DNA of 64,000 bases from an uncultured Dysosmobacter sp. (GCA_934565855.1 CAKTIO010000001.1:433137-497136); one strand, 5' to 3'; positions 24,484 to 35,191 are shown, counted from the first letter of the stretch. Notes: generated from the sequence alone by a model not told the origin. Made by a program: numbers and translations.

Positions 24484-25314
24484 ATGAGCCGCGCTGATCA
24501 AATTTTTATAGAAAACTGCCGGGAGATCCTGACCCACGGCGTATGGGACACGGAGCTGGAGGTCCGTCCCCGCTGGGAGGACGGCACGCCCGCCCACACC
24601 GTAAAGAAATTCGGCATCGTCAACCGCTACAATCTGCAGGAGGAGTTTCCCATCCTGACCCTGCGCCGGACCTATTGGAAAACCGCCGTGGACGAGCTGC
24701 TGTGGATCTGGCAGAAGAAGTCCAACAACGTCCGGGACTTGGGTGCCCACATCTGGGACCAGTGGGCGGATGAAAACGGCTCCATCGGCAAGGCTTACGG
24801 CTATCAGCTGGGCGTGAAGCACCACTATCCCGAGGGCGACATGGACCAGGTGGACCGGGTACTGTACGACCTGAAGCACAATCCCGCCAGCCGCCGCATC
24901 ATGACCAACATCTACAACTTCGCGGACCTGCACGAGATGAACCTCTATCCCTGCGCGTACTCCATGACCTTCAACGTCTCCGGACACACGCTGAACGCCA
25001 TTTTGAACCAGCGCTCCCAGGACATGCTCACCGCCAACAACTGGAACGTGGTGCAGTATGCCGTGCTGGTGCATATGATGGCGCAGGTCTCCGGTCTGGT
25101 CCCCGGCGAGCTGGTGCATGTCATCGCGGACGCCCATATTTACGACCGGCACGTTCCCATTGTGGAGAGGATGCTCTCCGCCCCCCAGTCCGCCGCGCCG
25201 AAATTCACCGCGGACCCCAGCGTAACGGATTTCTACGCCTTCACCCGGGACAGCTTCCAGATGGAGGGCTATGAGCCCGCCCCCTTCTCGGACAAGATCC
25301 CCGTTGCCATCTGA
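24484..25314 (+). CDS. thyA: Thymidylate synthase
   Basis: 276 residues. Converts dUMP to dTMP with methylene-tetrahydrofolate. Visible family features are the phosphate-binding Arg region FPILTLRRTYWK, the catalytic Cys in NLYPCAYSMTF (about 150-160), then LNQRSQDML and HIYDRHVPIVE near the C-terminus. The start ATG at 24484 follows CAGGGGG; an upstream in-frame ATG (24454) lacks an RBS. It forms an operon with folA, 15 bp downstream, which recycles the dihydrofolate this enzyme produces. Confidence 0.96.
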   Translation: MSRADQIFIENCREILTHGVWDTELEVRPRWEDGTPAHTVKKFGIVNRYNLQEEFPILTLRRTYWKTAVDELLWIWQKKSNNVRDLGAHIWDQWADENGSIGKAYGYQLGVKHHYPEGDMDQVDRVLYDLKHNPASRRIMTNIYNFADLHEMNLYPCAYSMTFNVSGHTLNAILNQRSQDMLTANNWNVVQYAVLVHMMAQVSGLVPGELVHVIADAHIYDRHVPIVERMLSAPQSAAPKFTADPSVTDFYAFTRDSFQMEGYEPAPFSDKIPVAI

Positions 25315-25329
25315 GAAAGGAGCCGCGCT

Positions 25330-25824
25330 ATGGACGCCATCGTTGCCGTTGACCGGAACTGGGCGATCGGACGGGAAAACAGACTGCTGTTTTCCCTGCC
25401 CACCGACATGAAGCACTTCCGCCAGATCACCACCGGCGGCACCGTTCTGATGGGACGGAAAACGCTGGAAAGCTTTCCCCACCAGCGCCCCCTGCCCAAC
25501 CGCCGGAACATTGTGCTGACCTCTCAGGAGCTTGAGATCCCCGGGGCGGAGGTGGTCCACACTCTGGACGCGCTCTGCGCCGCCGCTGCTAACGAGGACC
25601 CGGACCATGTGTTCGTCATCGGCGGCGGCAGCGTTTACACGGCGCTGCTGTCCCAGTGCCGCCGGGTCTACCTGACTAAGGTGGACGCCGCCGCGGAGCA
25701 GCCGGATACCTTTTTCCCCAATCTGGACCGCCTGCCGGGCTGGACTGCTGTGGAGGACAGCGGTCCCATGACGGAGAACGGTCTGACCTTCCGCTTTCTC
25801 ACCTACGTCAACCAGACGCTTTAA
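25330..25824 (+). CDS. folA: Dihydrofolate reductase
   Basis: 164 residues, normal length. NADPH-dependent reduction of dihydrofolate. Family features: IVAVDRNWAIGRENRLLF at the N-terminus, the catalytic acidic residue in LPTDMKHF, GRKTLESFP (NADPH-binding), IGGGSVYTALL and YLTKVDA. AAAGGAG precedes the ATG. Second gene of the thyA-folA operon, followed by a strong terminator. Confidence 0.96.
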   Translation: MDAIVAVDRNWAIGRENRLLFSLPTDMKHFRQITTGGTVLMGRKTLESFPHQRPLPNRRNIVLTSQELEIPGAEVVHTLDALCAAAANEDPDHVFVIGGGSVYTALLSQCRRVYLTKVDAAAEQPDTFFPNLDRLPGWTAVEDSGPMTENGLTFRFLTYVNQTL

Positions 25825-25852
25825 ACCGCGCTCCGCATCCGCGCAGAACAGG

Positions 25853-25888
25853 ACCGCGCCCTGCCGTTTCAGCAGGGCGCGGTTTTTT
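25853..25888 (+). terminator. Terminator of thyA-folA
   Basis: ACCGCGCCCTGC (25853-25864) pairs perfectly with GCAGGGCGCGGT (25872-25883), followed by TTTTT. Confidence 0.88.
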
Positions 25889-25911
25889 CATCTCTTCTCC
25901 CCCGGAAGCGC

Positions 25912-28338
25912 TTACCGGTGGGGAACGTGCCAGATCCGGTCGGCATACTCCGCCACGGAGCGATCCGCGGCAAACATGCCGGAGCGGGCAATGTTGTGCA
26001 GGCTCATCTCATTCCAGCGGCGGCGGTCTTCGTAGGTCTCCACCATCCGCCGCTCCGCCTGACAGTATCCGGCATAATCCGCCAGCAGCAGGTATTCATC
26101 CGCCGGGCTGCCTCCGGCGCCCGCCAGCAGCCGGGTATACAGGTCCTCATAGGACACGCCGTCCCGGAAGCCGGTGCGCAGGGCATCCAGCGCCCGGTGC
26201 AGCCCTTCGTCATGGGCGTAGAGCCGCTGGGGGTGGTAGCCCTCCCGCTTTACCTGCTCCACCTCGTCGGCATGCAGCCCGAAGAGGAACATATTTTCAT
26301 CTCCCAGCAGCTGGTGCATCTCCACATTGGCGCCGTCCAGCGTACCCACGGTCAGCGCGCCGTTCATCATGAACTTCATGTTTCCGGTGCCGCTGGCTTC
26401 CTTTCCGGCGGTGGAGATCTGCTGAGAGACCTCTGACGCCGGCATCAGATGCTCCGCCAGAGACACCCGGTAATTCTCCAGAAACACCACCTGCAGCTTA
26501 TCCTTACAGATGGGGTCCGCCGCGATCTGGTCCGCCAGAGAGTTGATGAGGTGGATGATGCGCTTTGCCACCGCGTAGCCCGGTGCCGCCTTTGCCCCGA
26601 ACAGGAAGGTATGGGGGCGGGTAATGGCGTTGGGATCGTCCTGCAGCTGCTGGTACAGCGTGATGATGTGCAGCACATTCAGCAGCTGCCGCTTGTATTC
26701 GTGCAGGCGCTTTACCTGTACGTCAAAAATGGCGTCCGGGTTCAGCTTCACGCCCTGCGCCCTCCGGATATAGCTGGTGAAGCGCTCCTTGTTGTGCCGC
26801 TTGATGGTCTCCAGCCGGTCCAGCACGCCCGCGTCCTGCGCGAAGGCGTCCAGCCGGTGCAGCTCCTCCGGATGCAGGAGGTAGCCGGCGCCGCCGGTCA
26901 GCTCGCAGATCATGCTGTCCAGCTCCGGATTGATCTCGCTGAGCCAGCGCCGGTGGTCGATGCCGTTGGTGACGTTCTGGAACTTCTCCGGCTCCATGCC
27001 GCAGGCGTCCCGGAAGACATCCCTCCGCAGGATCTCCGAGTGCAGTCTGCTGACGCCGTTCACCGCCATGCCGCCCGCGATGCACAGGTTCGCCATCCGG
27101 ACCTCACCGTCCCAGACCACCGCCATATGCCGGACCTTCTCCCCATCGTGGTAGAAATCCTCGCAGCGCTTCTGCCAGCGGTGGGCAATCTCCTCAATGA
27201 TCTGCCAGATCCGGGGCAGCAGCCGCTGGACCAGGCTCTGGGGCCAGCGCTCCAGTGCCTCCGCCAGTACGGTGTGATTGGTGTACGCCACGGAGCTTCT
27301 GGTGATGCTCCACGCAGTATCCCAGTCCATCCCCGCCTCGTCCATAAAAATGCGCATCAGCTCCGGAATGACCAGTGCCGGGTGCGTGTCGTTGATCTGA
27401 ATGACGTTTTTCTCGTGGAAGTTCAGCAGCGTTCCATACGCCTGCAGGTGCTGTCTGGCGATGCACTGTGCCGTGGCGGACACGAAGAAATACTGCTGCT
27501 TCAGGCGCAGGGACTTGCCCTCGATGTGGTTATCCTCCGGGTAGAGGACCTTGGCAATGACCTCCGCCATCGCGTTTTCCTCTGTCGCCTTCAGGTACTC
27601 GCCCCGGGAGTACAGCGACATATCCACCGGAGCGGAGGAGCGGGCGTCCCACAGACGCAGCACATTGGTGTGCCGGGTGCCATAGCCCGCCACCACCATA
27701 TCACAGGGGATCGCCGCCACCTTGGTGGCATTCTCCTGCACGATGTGCAGCCGCCCGTTGTCCCAGAACTCCCGCAGGGAGCCGCCGAAAAGGACCTCCT
27801 GCGCCTCCTCCGGCTTGGGCAGCAGCCAGGCGGAGCCAAGGTCCTTCCAGTTGTCCGGCAGCTCTACCTGCTGTCCCTCCACGATCTTCTGCTTGAAAAT
27901 GCCCAGATCGTAGCAGATGGAATATCCCGTCGCCGGGATCTCCAGCGTGGTCATGGAGTCCAGATAGCAGGCGGCAAGACGCCCCAGACCGCCGTTTCCC
28001 AGCGCCGCGTCCGGCTCGCTTTCAAACACGTCGCCCGCGGCGAAGCCCAGCTGCTCCAGCGCCTCCTTCAGCTGCGGCAGCACGCCCAGATTATAGGCGT
28101 TTTTCATCAGGCTGCGCCCCATCAGAAATTCCAGGGACAGGTAGTGGACCTGGCGCTTGCGCTCCTTCACAGCCGCCTTCCGGGTCTCCACCTCCCGCAG
28201 CGCCATCAGGTCCCGCAGCACCAGGGCGCTGGCTTTCATCATTTCCTGCACGCTGGCGTCCTCCGCCGTTTTTCCGAAATGGATCATCAGCTTATCTGTC
28301 AGCGCCTGTTCCAGCATGGTTGTGGTAAAGGGTGTCAT
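25912..28338 (-). CDS. glgP: Glycogen/starch phosphorylase
   Basis: 808 residues, full length. Releases glucose-1-phosphate from alpha-1,4-glucan. The PLP-binding region near the C-terminus reads EASGTGNMKFMMNGALTVGT, with the cofactor Lys. Other family blocks are VHYLSLEFLMGRSL, ALGNGGLGRLAACYLDS and VIQINDTHPALVIPELMR. Last gene of the glg operon; its start overlaps the glgA stop as ATGA (28335-28338). It supplies the degradative arm beside the biosynthetic genes. Confidence 0.96.
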   Translation of the reverse strand: MTPFTTTMLEQALTDKLMIHFGKTAEDASVQEMMKASALVLRDLMALREVETRKAAVKERKRQVHYLSLEFLMGRSLMKNAYNLGVLPQLKEALEQLGFAAGDVFESEPDAALGNGGLGRLAACYLDSMTTLEIPATGYSICYDLGIFKQKIVEGQQVELPDNWKDLGSAWLLPKPEEAQEVLFGGSLREFWDNGRLHIVQENATKVAAIPCDMVVAGYGTRHTNVLRLWDARSSAPVDMSLYSRGEYLKATEENAMAEVIAKVLYPEDNHIEGKSLRLKQQYFFVSATAQCIARQHLQAYGTLLNFHEKNVIQINDTHPALVIPELMRIFMDEAGMDWDTAWSITRSSVAYTNHTVLAEALERWPQSLVQRLLPRIWQIIEEIAHRWQKRCEDFYHDGEKVRHMAVVWDGEVRMANLCIAGGMAVNGVSRLHSEILRRDVFRDACGMEPEKFQNVTNGIDHRRWLSEINPELDSMICELTGGAGYLLHPEELHRLDAFAQDAGVLDRLETIKRHNKERFTSYIRRAQGVKLNPDAIFDVQVKRLHEYKRQLLNVLHIITLYQQLQDDPNAITRPHTFLFGAKAAPGYAVAKRIIHLINSLADQIAADPICKDKLQVVFLENYRVSLAEHLMPASEVSQQISTAGKEASGTGNMKFMMNGALTVGTLDGANVEMHQLLGDENMFLFGLHADEVEQVKREGYHPQRLYAHDEGLHRALDALRTGFRDGVSYEDLYTRLLAGAGGSPADEYLLLADYAGYCQAERRMVETYEDRRRWNEMSLHNIARSGMFAADRSVAEYADRIWHVPHR

Positions 28339-29951
28339 TCTGTTTCCTTAGCCGCCGCGGTTTTTCCGCCGCGCTTGGCGGTTCCTTTCTTTTTTGAGGT
28401 GGTGGTTTTTTTCTCTGCGGTGGACCGCGCCGTTTTTGCCGTCCGCCGGACAGCGGACCCTGCAGCAGACGGCTGTGTCTGCGCCTCAGGCGGCTGCGCC
28501 GCCTCCCTCCGGACCGTCTGCCCGGTGATGGATTCGTAGATCTGCACATACTGTCCCGCGCTGCGGCTCCAGCTGAAATCCTCCGTCATGTCCCGATGCT
28601 GCAGCCGGACAAAGGCGTCCCTGGAACGGCTGTAAAGCTCCACCGCCTGCCGGATGACATACAGCATATCCCCGGCGTTGTAATTGGCGAAGGTAAAGCC
28701 GTTTCCGCTGTCCCGCCAGTCCTCATAGGGCTGCACGGTGTCCTTCAGACCGCCGGTCTCCCGCACGATGGGGACCGTGCCGTACCGCATGGCGATCATC
28801 TGGGACAGCCCGCATGGCTCGCTCTTGGAGGGCATCAAGAACAGGTCCGCTCCGGCGTAGATCGCCATAGACAGCGTTTCGTTATAGTCCACCCGGACCG
28901 CCACCCGCCCGGGGTACTGCCCGGCTGCCCAGCGGAAGAAGCGTTTATACTTCTCATCACCCTTCCCCAGCACCACCAGCTGCACCGGCAGCTCCATCAG
29001 GTCGTGCAGCACCTCGCACACCAGGTCCAGCCCCTTGTGGGCGACCAGCCGGGAGACCATTCCGATCACCGGGGTCTCCGGCTCCTCCCGCAGACCCATG
29101 AGCCTTTGCAGGTGCTGCTTATCCGCCGCCTTGCCGGAGAGGTCCGCCGCGCTGTAGCTCTTCACCAGCAGCGGGTCCGCCGCGGGATCGTAGCGCTTTA
29201 CGTCAATGCCGTTCAGCACGCCGGTGAGCTTATAGGCGCACTGGCGCAGGATGTTCTCCATCCCGTGGGCATAGTAGGCGTATTTCAGCTCGTCCGCATA
29301 GGTGGGGGACACGGCGTTCACCGCGTCGGCGCACAAAATGGCGCCCTTCAGCAGATTCACCGCGCCATCCATCAGAATGGTGCCATCCTCCGCCCAGCCG
29401 CTGTCCAGACCGAACAGGTCACCCAGCGTCTCCACGCCGTACCTTCCCTGATATTCGATGTTGTGAATGGTCAGCACCGTGCGGATGCTGCGCAGCCGCT
29501 CCTGCCGGACGCCGTCGTCCTTCAGGTAAATGGGGATCAGCGAGGTCTGCCAGTCGTTGCAGTGGATCACATCCGGGAAAAACGGCAGGTGCGGCAGCAT
29601 CTGCACCACTGCCCGGGAAAAAAAGCCGAACCGCTCGCCATCGTCCATATAGCCGTACAGCTCCGGGCGCTTGAAATACTGCTCGTTGTCCACAAAATAC
29701 CACGTCACGCCGTCCCGCTTCAGCTGGAACAGTCCGCAGTAGGCGTGCCGCCACGCCAGGTCCACATAGTCATAGCAGACAAACTCCAGCTCGCCGCCGA
29801 AGCGCTCCTTCACCTGCTGGTACAGCGGCAGGATCACCGCCGTCTCCACGCCTGCCGCCGCCAGACTGGGCGGCAGGGAGCCAGCCACATCCGCCAGACC
29901 GCCGGTCTTGCAAAAGGGTGCCGCCTCGCTGGCGGCATATAAGATCTTCAT
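28335..29951 (-). CDS. glgA: Glycogen synthase (ADP-glucose) with basic C-terminal tail
   Basis: 538 residues. A GT5 glycosyltransferase that adds glucose from ADP-glucose to glycogen. The N-terminal KILYAASEAAPFCKTGGLADVAG contains the K-x-G-G-L nucleotide motif; MPSKSEPCGLSQMIAMRYGT is the C-terminal catalytic block. The normal enzyme ends near residue 478. About 60 further residues follow, made almost only of Lys, Arg, Thr, Ala, Ser and Gln (AEKKTTTSKKKGTAKRGG), a disordered basic tail not usual in the family. Start at 29951 matches the family. Confidence 0.95.
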   Translation of the reverse strand: MKILYAASEAAPFCKTGGLADVAGSLPPSLAAAGVETAVILPLYQQVKERFGGELEFVCYDYVDLAWRHAYCGLFQLKRDGVTWYFVDNEQYFKRPELYGYMDDGERFGFFSRAVVQMLPHLPFFPDVIHCNDWQTSLIPIYLKDDGVRQERLRSIRTVLTIHNIEYQGRYGVETLGDLFGLDSGWAEDGTILMDGAVNLLKGAILCADAVNAVSPTYADELKYAYYAHGMENILRQCAYKLTGVLNGIDVKRYDPAADPLLVKSYSAADLSGKAADKQHLQRLMGLREEPETPVIGMVSRLVAHKGLDLVCEVLHDLMELPVQLVVLGKGDEKYKRFFRWAAGQYPGRVAVRVDYNETLSMAIYAGADLFLMPSKSEPCGLSQMIAMRYGTVPIVRETGGLKDTVQPYEDWRDSGNGFTFANYNAGDMLYVIRQAVELYSRSRDAFVRLQHRDMTEDFSWSRSAGQYVQIYESITGQTVRREAAQPPEAQTQPSAAGSAVRRTAKTARSTAEKKTTTSKKKGTAKRGGKTAAAKETE

Positions 29952-29988
29952 ACTGGTCTTCCTTTCCACGCGGTCCCGCCGCGTTTTC

Positions 29989-31101
29989 TCAGATCCGGCT
30001 GCCCTTGGCAATGACCACCGGGTAGTTTCCATGCCCACGGATGGTCCGCTTCTCCAGGATCTCCACATCCTTATCCGCGATGATATACGCCAGCTCCGAG
30101 CCGCGCCGCACCACCGTCTCCTTGAACAGGATGCAGTTCTGCACCACCACGTCCTTCTCGATCACCACGCCGGGGAAGAGAATGGAGTTCTCCACCCTGC
30201 CCGCGATGCTGCAGCCGTCCGCCACCAGCGAGTTGACGCAGCGTCCGCTGGGGGCGATATAGGCGGAGGCCTTGTCGGCGCTTTTCGCCCGGATGGGACG
30301 CTCCGGGCAGAACAGGTCCCGGCGCACCTCCCGGTCCAGCAGCTGCATGCTGTGGTCGTAATACTCCTGCACGGAGCGGATCTGCGCCGCGAAGCCGTTC
30401 CAGATGTAGCTGCGGATGTTCAGCTGGTCCACCTTCGCCTGCAAAACATCCCGCCGGAAGCTGTAAAGGTCATGGCTGGTACACTCGTCCACCAGAGAGA
30501 TCAGCAGGCTTTTGGACAGGATATACACCTCCAGGCTGCGGTAGCCCCGGGGCGTGTTCAAATGGTACAGCACATCCGTGACGCGCCCGCTGCCATCCAT
30601 CTGAAAATACGTTCCGTTCTCCACCCGGAAGCTGTCGTTGCCGCAGACGGCGGTGATGTCCGCGCCGCTGCTGCGGTGGCACTCCAGGATCTCCAGCAGC
30701 GGCAGGTTTGCCACCAGGTCTCCGTCCATCAGCACCACATAGTCCTGCCGGATCCCGTCCAGATAGGTCCGAACGCCTGCCAGCGCCTCCATCTTTCCGC
30801 GGAAGTCCATGTTCCCCCAGGGCTGCTGGTCCGCAAAGGGCGGCAGGATCTTCAGCCCGCCGCGCTTTCTGGACAGGTCCCAGTTCTTTCCGGTGCCCAG
30901 ATGGTCCAGCAGGCTCTGGTAATGCCCGTGCATCACCACGCCCACGTCCGTCACACCGGCATTGGTCAGGTTGGACAGCGAGAAGTCCACCGCCCGGTAG
31001 CGTCCACCAAAGGGCACCGAGGAGGCGGAGCGGATCTCGCCCAGCTCCCGCAGGTCATTTCTCCGCTCGTAGGAGAAGATAATCCCATGCATTCCGTTCA
31101 T
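29989..31101 (-). CDS. glgD: Glucose-1-phosphate adenylyltransferase subunit GlgD
   Basis: 370 residues of the GlgD type: a nucleotidyltransferase-like domain followed by a left-handed beta-helix. The GGxGxRL nucleotide motif of GlgC is replaced at the N-terminus by [15 protein letters not shown], so it is probably non-catalytic and modulates GlgC in a GlgC/GlgD complex, as in Bacillus and Geobacillus. Substrate-side blocks remain ([20 protein letters not shown]). Its ATG overlaps the glgC stop (ATGA, 31098-31101). Confidence 0.94.
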   Translation of the reverse strand: MNGMHGIIFSYERRNDLRELGEIRSASSVPFGGRYRAVDFSLSNLTNAGVTDVGVVMHGHYQSLLDHLGTGKNWDLSRKRGGLKILPPFADQQPWGNMDFRGKMEALAGVRTYLDGIRQDYVVLMDGDLVANLPLLEILECHRSSGADITAVCGNDSFRVENGTYFQMDGSGRVTDVLYHLNTPRGYRSLEVYILSKSLLISLVDECTSHDLYSFRRDVLQAKVDQLNIRSYIWNGFAAQIRSVQEYYDHSMQLLDREVRRDLFCPERPIRAKSADKASAYIAPSGRCVNSLVADGCSIAGRVENSILFPGVVIEKDVVVQNCILFKETVVRRGSELAYIIADKDVEILEKRTIRGHGNYPVVIAKGSRI

Positions 31102-32306
31102 CTCTGCACCTCCTCACCATGCTTGTTCAGCATGGTCTTTGCCGGCACCACCCGTCCGTCCTTCAGCTGGCAGCCGGGCGCCAGCACCGTCAAGCCCCAG
31201 TCCAGCGGCGGCGTATCCTCCGGCGCGGCGCCGATCTTACAGTCTCTTCCCACATGGCAGCCCTCGCCCAGAATGGCATAGCGGATCTCCGCCCCCGCCT
31301 CCACCTGAACGCCCGGCAGCAGCACGGAGTAGCTCACCAGCGCACCCTCCGCCACGTTGACGCCCTGAGACAGCACGGAGTTTTCCACTGTTCCCTCCAG
31401 CTCGCTGCCCCGGTTAAAGGCGCTGTGGGTCACATGGGAACTGGCGCCCAGATACGCGGTGGGCATGGAGATCGCCCTGGCGTAGATGGGCCAGCGCTCA
31501 TCCAGCAGGTCCAGCCCGGAATCCGGCGACAGCATATCCATGTTGGCGTCCCACAGGGATTCCAGCGTCCCCACGTCCTTCCAGTAGCCGGAAAACCGGT
31601 ATGCCACCATCTTCTGTCCGTCCGCCAGCATCTTGGGAATGATGTTCTTTCCGAAGTCGTTCTCCGAGGCGGGGTCCGCCTCGTCCTCCGTCAGGTACTG
31701 GCGCAGCACCCTCCAGGAGAACACATAGATGCCCATGGACGCCAGATTGCTTTTCGGCTCCTTGGGCTTTTCCTGAAACTCTGTGATGTTGTCCGCCTCG
31801 TCCACGTTCATGATGCCGAAGCGGGACGCCTCGCTCCAGGGCACCTCCATGACGGAGATGGTACACGCCGCGCCGCTGACCTTGTGCCGCGCCACCATCT
31901 TGGAATAGTCCATTTTATAGATGTGGTCGCCGGAGAGGACCACCACATACTCCGGGTCGTACAGGTCCACAAAGCCGATGTTCTGATAGATGGCGTTGGC
32001 AGTTCCCTTATACCAGGTGCCGCCCTTGCTGGACATGTACGGCGGCAGGATGTGCACGCCGCCGTTGGAGCCATCCAGGTCCCAGGGCTGCCCGCTGCCG
32101 ATGTAGTCGTTCAGCTCCAGCGGGCGGTACTGGGTCAGCACGCCCACGGTGTCAATGCCGGAATTGGTGCAGTTGGAAAGCGGGAAATCAATGATCCGGT
32201 ACTTTCCCCCAAAGGGGACCGCCGGCTTTGCCATCTCTCCCGTCAGCACATACAGGCGGCTTCCCTGACCGCCCGCCAGCAGCATCGCAATACATTCCTT
32301 CTTCAT
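31098..32306 (-). CDS. glgC: Glucose-1-phosphate adenylyltransferase catalytic subunit
   Basis: 402 residues. Makes ADP-glucose, the committed step of glycogen synthesis. Motifs: [14 protein letters not shown] (nucleotide binding), [32 protein letters not shown], and a C-terminal beta-helix domain. The start at 32306 matches the family's [14 protein letters not shown] and follows AAAGGAGA. It lies between glgB (14 bp upstream) and glgD (4-bp overlap). Confidence 0.95.
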   Translation of the reverse strand: MKKECIAMLLAGGQGSRLYVLTGEMAKPAVPFGGKYRIIDFPLSNCTNSGIDTVGVLTQYRPLELNDYIGSGQPWDLDGSNGGVHILPPYMSSKGGTWYKGTANAIYQNIGFVDLYDPEYVVVLSGDHIYKMDYSKMVARHKVSGAACTISVMEVPWSEASRFGIMNVDEADNITEFQEKPKEPKSNLASMGIYVFSWRVLRQYLTEDEADPASENDFGKNIIPKMLADGQKMVAYRFSGYWKDVGTLESLWDANMDMLSPDSGLDLLDERWPIYARAISMPTAYLGASSHVTHSAFNRGSELEGTVENSVLSQGVNVAEGALVSYSVLLPGVQVEAGAEIRYAILGEGCHVGRDCKIGAAPEDTPPLDWGLTVLAPGCQLKDGRVVPAKTMLNKHGEEVQR

Positions 32307-32319
32307 GAGAACGTCTCCT

Positions 32320-34260
32320 TTACTTTCCGGTTTTCCTGATACCCGCGGACTCCTTCTCCGCCGCGGTCCGCTTCCGCCTGGGTGCGGGCGCTCCCTCACC
32401 CCGGTAAAACACGCCGCCGAAGGGCGGGATCCGGATCTGGATGGAGCAGGACCTTCCGTGGGAGGTCACCTCCTCTACCGGCACCGCCCTCTCGTCCCCG
32501 AAGCCGCCGCCGCCGAAAACGGGCGCGTCGGTGTTGAACACCGGCAGATACCGCCGGTGCGCCGGAACGCCCACCCGGTAGCCCTCATAGGCGTTGGGGG
32601 AGAAGTTCACCGCGCACAGCAGGTCGTGTCCCGCCCGGTCCCTCCGCAGAAACACCACCACGTTGTTGTGCCGGTCATCCGGCACCAGCCATTCAAAGCC
32701 CGCCCAGTCAAAGTCGATCTCCCACAGCTCCGGGCGGCTGTTGTAAAAGGCGTTTGCCTGCCGGAAAAACTCCAGCGTCTGCCGGTTTTTCTCCTGCTCC
32801 AGCAAATACCAGTCCAGCTGCCCGTTGGCGTCCCACTCGTGCCACTGTCCCAGCTCCGCGCCCATGAACAGCAGCTTTTTTCCGGGGTGCGCCAGCAGGT
32901 ATGCGTAAAAGCCCCGCAGGCAGCGCAGCTGGTTTTCATAATCTCCGGGCATCTTTCCCACCACGCTGCCCTTCATATGCACCACCTCGTCATGGGAAAT
33001 GGGCAGCACAAAGTTCTCGGAAAAGGCATACATCATGGAAAACGTGATGTCCCTGTGGTGGTCCTGCCGGAACCACGGATCCAGCTTCAGATAGTGGCAC
33101 ATGTCGTTCATCCAGCCCATGTTCCACTTCAGGTTAAAGCCCAGCCCGCCCACGTCCGTGGGCTTTGTCACCAGAGGCCACGCCGTGGATTCCTCCGCAA
33201 TCATCCATACGTCCGGGTCCACGGAAAATGCCATCCGGTTCAGCCCCTGCAAAAATGCGATCGCCTCCAGATTTTCCCGTCCGCCGTGGATATTGGGCGT
33301 CCAGCGTCCCTCCTGCCGGTCATAGTCCAGATACAGCATGGACGCCACCGCGTCCACCCGCAGCCCGTCGATGTGGTACTCCTCCAGCCAGAACCGGGCG
33401 GAGGAATACAAAAAGCTCCGGACCTCCGGACGCCCGTAGTCAAAGACCCGGGTCCCCCAGGAGGCATGCTCCCATTTGTTGGGATCCCGGTACTCATAGC
33501 AGCAGGAGCCGTCAAACTCGATCAGTCCCGGCTCGTCCTTGCAGAAGTGTGCCGGGACCCAGTCCAGGATCACTCCGATGCCCCGCTGATGGAAGTGGTC
33601 CACGAACCACTTGAAGTCCTCCGGCGTTCCAAAGCGGGAGGTGGGGGCAAAATAGCCCGTACACTGGTAGCCCCAGGAATCGTCTAACGGATGCTCCGTC
33701 ACCGGAAGCAGCTCGATGGCGGTGTAGCCCAGCTGCGCCACATGGTCCGCAAGCTCCCGCGCCAGGTCCCGGTAATCGTAAAAATCGCCGTTCTCCCGCT
33801 TCCTCCAGGAGCCCAGATGGACCTCGTAAATATTCAGCGGAGAGGAGTACACCGGGCGCTTTCTTTTCTCCGCACGGTAAGCATCGTCCTGCCAGCGGTA
33901 TCCGGACAGGTCGTACAGCTTGCTGGCGGTCGCCGGACGGGTCTCCGTGTGAAAGCCATAGGGGTCCGCCTTCAGTCGCAGTCCTCCGTCCGCTCCGGTC
34001 ACGGCGTATTTATAGGCGTCAAAGGGCTTCAGTCCCGGCACAAAGCCCGTCCAGATCTCCCCATCCCGCTCCATCGGGTCCCGTCCGGCGTCCCACCGGT
34101 TGAAATCCCCCACGATGGAGACCCCCCGGGCGCAGGGCGCCCAGACCCGGAACTCCCAGCCGGGGGTCCCGTCCCGGACCGCGGGATGCGCGCCGAACCA
34201 CCGCCACCCGTCGGTCAGCGCGCCCTCATGGAACCGCTGCATCTGTCCTTTCTCCGTCAT
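32320..34260 (-). CDS. glgB: 1,4-alpha-glucan branching enzyme
   Basis: 646 residues, GH13. The N-terminal CBM48-like domain ([19 protein letters not shown]) is followed by the (beta/alpha)8 barrel with DWVPAHF, the nucleophile in [15 protein letters not shown], the acid/base Glu in [10 protein letters not shown] and HDE in [12 protein letters not shown]. The last 25 or so residues ([21 protein letters not shown] region) are an extra basic tail like that of GlgA in the same operon. First gene of glgB-C-D-A-P, with a consensus-like promoter about 95 bp upstream. Confidence 0.95.
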   Translation of the reverse strand: MTEKGQMQRFHEGALTDGWRWFGAHPAVRDGTPGWEFRVWAPCARGVSIVGDFNRWDAGRDPMERDGEIWTGFVPGLKPFDAYKYAVTGADGGLRLKADPYGFHTETRPATASKLYDLSGYRWQDDAYRAEKRKRPVYSSPLNIYEVHLGSWRKRENGDFYDYRDLARELADHVAQLGYTAIELLPVTEHPLDDSWGYQCTGYFAPTSRFGTPEDFKWFVDHFHQRGIGVILDWVPAHFCKDEPGLIEFDGSCCYEYRDPNKWEHASWGTRVFDYGRPEVRSFLYSSARFWLEEYHIDGLRVDAVASMLYLDYDRQEGRWTPNIHGGRENLEAIAFLQGLNRMAFSVDPDVWMIAEESTAWPLVTKPTDVGGLGFNLKWNMGWMNDMCHYLKLDPWFRQDHHRDITFSMMYAFSENFVLPISHDEVVHMKGSVVGKMPGDYENQLRCLRGFYAYLLAHPGKKLLFMGAELGQWHEWDANGQLDWYLLEQEKNRQTLEFFRQANAFYNSRPELWEIDFDWAGFEWLVPDDRHNNVVVFLRRDRAGHDLLCAVNFSPNAYEGYRVGVPAHRRYLPVFNTDAPVFGGGGFGDERAVPVEEVTSHGRSCSIQIRIPPFGGVFYRGEGAPAPRRKRTAAEKESAGIRKTGK

Positions 34261-34355
34261 AAAACCGCTCCTCTTCCACCGTGCTTCGGCTTCTGCTGTT
34301 TTTACCGGCTCCGGGATATGTAATCGTTTTCGTCCGATCTGTTTCCTCTTTTTAA

Positions 34356-34384
34356 ATTATACTGTCTTCTAAAAATAGCGTCAA
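34356..34384 (-). promoter_or_regulatory. Promoter of the glycogen operon
   Basis: On the minus strand TTGACG (34379-34384) and TATAAT (34356-34361) with a 17-bp spacer, pointing into glgB. It lies in the 391-bp gap between glgB and spoVT. Confidence 0.82.
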
Positions 34385-34500
34385 GCACGCCCCTGTCGAA
34401 ATCTCCCAAAACTTTTTTGTCATTTTACCGCAATTTCCCGCCTTCCGTCCTCTCCTGTAGAACGGTCCTGCGGCGGACGCGGGCGGTGAAAAAATTTCCA

Positions 34501-34529
34501 GCATAACTTGTCCCGGGATATCCATACTA
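34501..34529 (+). promoter_or_regulatory. Sigma-G/F-like forespore promoter upstream of spoVT
   Basis: GCATA (34501-34505) and CATACTA (34523-34529) with a 17-bp spacer match the forespore sigma-G consensus (about gCATR-N18-CAtAMTA). SpoVT is made under sigma-G control in Bacillus, so the location is expected. The start codon lies about 120 bp downstream. Confidence 0.55.
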
Positions 34530-34651
34530 TTTGCAGAGTCAATTTCATCCAAATCTCTATCCATCTTCCGGTTTTAGATTTTTCTGGATAGACCGGGTAC
34601 CGTCCATGTACCCGCGCAGCCGCAACACATGACAGGAAGGGTTTGAAGCAA

Positions 34652-35191
34652 GTGAAAGCTACAGGAATTGTCAGACGGATCGACGATCTGGGACGGGTCG
34701 TCATCCCCAAGGAGATCCGGCGCACCATGCGTATCCGCGAGGGCGACCCGCTGGAGATCTACACCAGCCGGGACGGGGAGGTCATTTTCAAGAAATATTC
34801 CCTGCTGGGCGGCGTGGAAGCCTTTGCCGCCCAGCTTTGCGAAACGCTCAGCAAAAGCAGCGGGCTGATCTGCGCCATCTCGGACCGGGACACCATCATT
34901 GCCGCTGCCGGAAGCGGGCGGCGGGAGCTGATGGGAAAGCAGATCTCCGCCGAACTGGAGCAGATCATGAACGGCAGAAAAATTTACCAGCACACCGGGG
35001 GCGCGCCTGCCGTTCCGGTGACGGACGGCGCCGAGCTGTCCACCGTCATCGCCGCGCCCATCCTCTCCGAGGGCGACCTGCTGGGGCTGGTCCTGTTCAT
35101 CAGTCCCACGCCAGAGACCGCCTCCGGCGAGGCGGAGTTCAAGCTGGCGCAGGCGTCCGCCCTCTTTTTGGGGCGGCATATGGAAAGCTGA
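34652..35191 (+). CDS. spoVT: Stage V sporulation protein T
   Basis: 179 residues. An N-terminal AbrB-type swapped-hairpin DNA-binding domain (KATGIVRRIDDLGRVVIPKE, EIRRTMRIREGDPLEIYTSRDGE) is joined to a C-terminal GAF-like domain, exactly the SpoVT layout; plain AbrB is about half this length. It regulates late forespore genes. The GTG at 34652 is chosen: AGGAAGGG lies about 10 bases upstream, and the protein then starts VKATG as in Bacillus. A TTG at 34643 sits too close to the SD. Evidence that the host forms endospores. Confidence 0.92.
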   Translation: MKATGIVRRIDDLGRVVIPKEIRRTMRIREGDPLEIYTSRDGEVIFKKYSLLGGVEAFAAQLCETLSKSSGLICAISDRDTIIAAAGSGRRELMGKQISAELEQIMNGRKIYQHTGGAPAVPVTDGAELSTVIAAPILSEGDLLGLVLFISPTPETASGEAEFKLAQASALFLGRHMES

